Of a stretch of DNA of 64,000 nucleotides, positions 63,429 through 64,000 are shown piece after piece. The notes below the pieces were generated by a model. The model was not told where the DNA came from and ran no database searches. It saw only the letters and a program-made list of their open reading frames with translations. Each line of letters opens with the position of its first letter. Position 1 is the first letter of the stretch. A program made the translations under genes and the position numbers. Origin of the DNA: Massilia sp. R2A-15 (GTDB lineage Bacteria > Pseudomonadota > Gammaproteobacteria > Burkholderiales > Burkholderiaceae_D). The DNA lies in NCBI RefSeq assembly GCF_030704305.1, contig NZ_CP131935.1, forward strand, positions 4,340,001-4,404,000, read 5' to 3'.

Positions 63429-64000
63429 ATGAAACTGAACGACAAACTCTTTGCCGGCATGCGCCTGGCAACCCGCACCCTGCTTGCGCAGGGACCGGCC
63501 GTAGCGACGTCGGCGATTCAGAAGGTGTTGAAAGGCGGCGCCGCCAGGGCCGCGAACGAAGCCCCGCCGATGCGGGACATCAATCCGCCGCCGGCCGCCA
63601 GCCGCGCGGCGCCGCCCCCTCCCCCGCCTCAACCGCAGGCGCCGGACGTCGCCGCGATGATGCGCGAGCTGGTGCCGGAGATGATGGCGAACCTCGATAG
63701 CGCGGGCGGAGCGGCCTTCAAGATGCCCAATTTCGAGATGCCCTCGTTCGACCTGTCCGGCGCGATGGGCGCGCGGGCGCCGGCCGAAGCGCTGCCGGGC
63801 AGGTTCATCGACGGCAGCCATACCAACGCCGCCGGCACGCGCAGCTACAAGTTGTATGTCCCCGCTAGCTACACGAGCGAAAAGGCCGTGCCGCTGGTGG
63901 TGATGCTGCACGGCTGTACCCAGGATCCGGTCGATTTCGCCAGCGGCACGCAGATGAACCAGCTGGCCGAGGAGATGGGCTGCCTGGTGGTGTATCCGGC
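63429..64000 (+). CDS. PHB depolymerase family esterase, 5' part (cut by the window end)
   Basis: At least 190 residues; the gene continues past the window. An N-terminal Pro/Ala-rich region with a poly-Pro run (about 52-70) is followed by the start of the esterase PHB domain: YKLYVPASYTSEKAVPLVVMLHGCTQDPVDFASGTQMNQLAEEMGCLVVYP. LHGCTQDP is the oxyanion-loop motif of this family (PF10503). The catalytic Ser lies beyond the window. There is no clear signal peptide, so an intracellular or unusually exported form is possible. Confidence 0.88.
   Translation, partial: MKLNDKLFAGMRLATRTLLAQGPAVATSAIQKVLKGGAARAANEAPPMRDINPPPAASRAAPPPPPPQPQAPDVAAMMRELVPEMMANLDSAGGAAFKMPNFEMPSFDLSGAMGARAPAEALPGRFIDGSHTNAAGTRSYKLYVPASYTSEKAVPLVVMLHGCTQDPVDFASGTQMNQLAEEMGCLVVYP

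Overview
The window looks like chromosomal DNA of a GC-rich betaproteobacterium of the Oxalobacteraceae, most like the Massilia/Duganella/Telluria group. This rests on protein resemblance, the polyhydroxybutyrate genes, the hemA-prfA-prmC cluster, and short hairpin repeats at many gene ends. No rRNA, tRNA, CRISPR array or prophage was seen. One complete insertion sequence is present.

Layout. 1-5.5 kb: the end of a thiolase-superfamily gene, a FadH-type dienoyl-CoA reductase, small envelope or unknown proteins, prolyl aminopeptidase and a PIN-type toxin-antitoxin pair with a visible operator. 5.5-10.1 kb: a D-serine-dehydratase-like PLP enzyme, an AAA ATPase and phaA-phbB, with a consensus NtrC box upstream. 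10.1-13.9 kb: minCDE, then an IS3-family element inserted inside a dispersed hairpin repeat. 14-24 kb: an orphan response regulator, hemA-prfA-dsbB-prmC, a DUF885 metallopeptidase, and gshA followed tightly by an acetylpolyamine deacetylase and a GNAT enzyme. 24-31 kb: a histidine kinase/sigma54-activator pair divergent from an adaptor-ATPase-permease exporter operon; the space between holds a consensus sigma54 promoter and two matching palindromes. 31-44 kb: cytochrome b561, FKBP lipoprotein, Kup, an HzsA-related haem protein, a propeller-like lipoprotein, RarD, EttA, a REP-associated transposase, a small porin-like protein, AlkB and small redox or unknown proteins. 44-49 kb: a run of housekeeping-type genes (GNAT, DUF2520, DUF924, MgtC, aminopeptidase P). 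49-58.5 kb: a Crp/Fnr regulator divergent from an acyl-CoA ligase, a branched-chain-amino-acid-type ABC transporter and a PaaK-like ligase, probably uptake and CoA activation of an organic acid. 58.5-64 kb: a purine phosphoribosyltransferase, a lone ribH under an FMN riboswitch, nitronate monooxygenase, an MBL hydrolase, and an RHH regulator beside a PHB-depolymerase-family esterase cut by the window end.

Two repeat classes shape the non-coding DNA. One is a GGGGTC...GACCCC hairpin sitting next to stop codons, probably acting as terminators. The other is a GTCG-led REP/BIME-like element of about 70-110 bp, also beside stop codons. A RAYT-type transposase in the window is a candidate for moving one of them. 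The strongest candidates for follow-up are the sigma54-controlled exporter module, the NtrC box upstream of phaAB, the repeat/RAYT relationship, and the FMN riboswitch with a hairpin covering the ribH Shine-Dalgarno.
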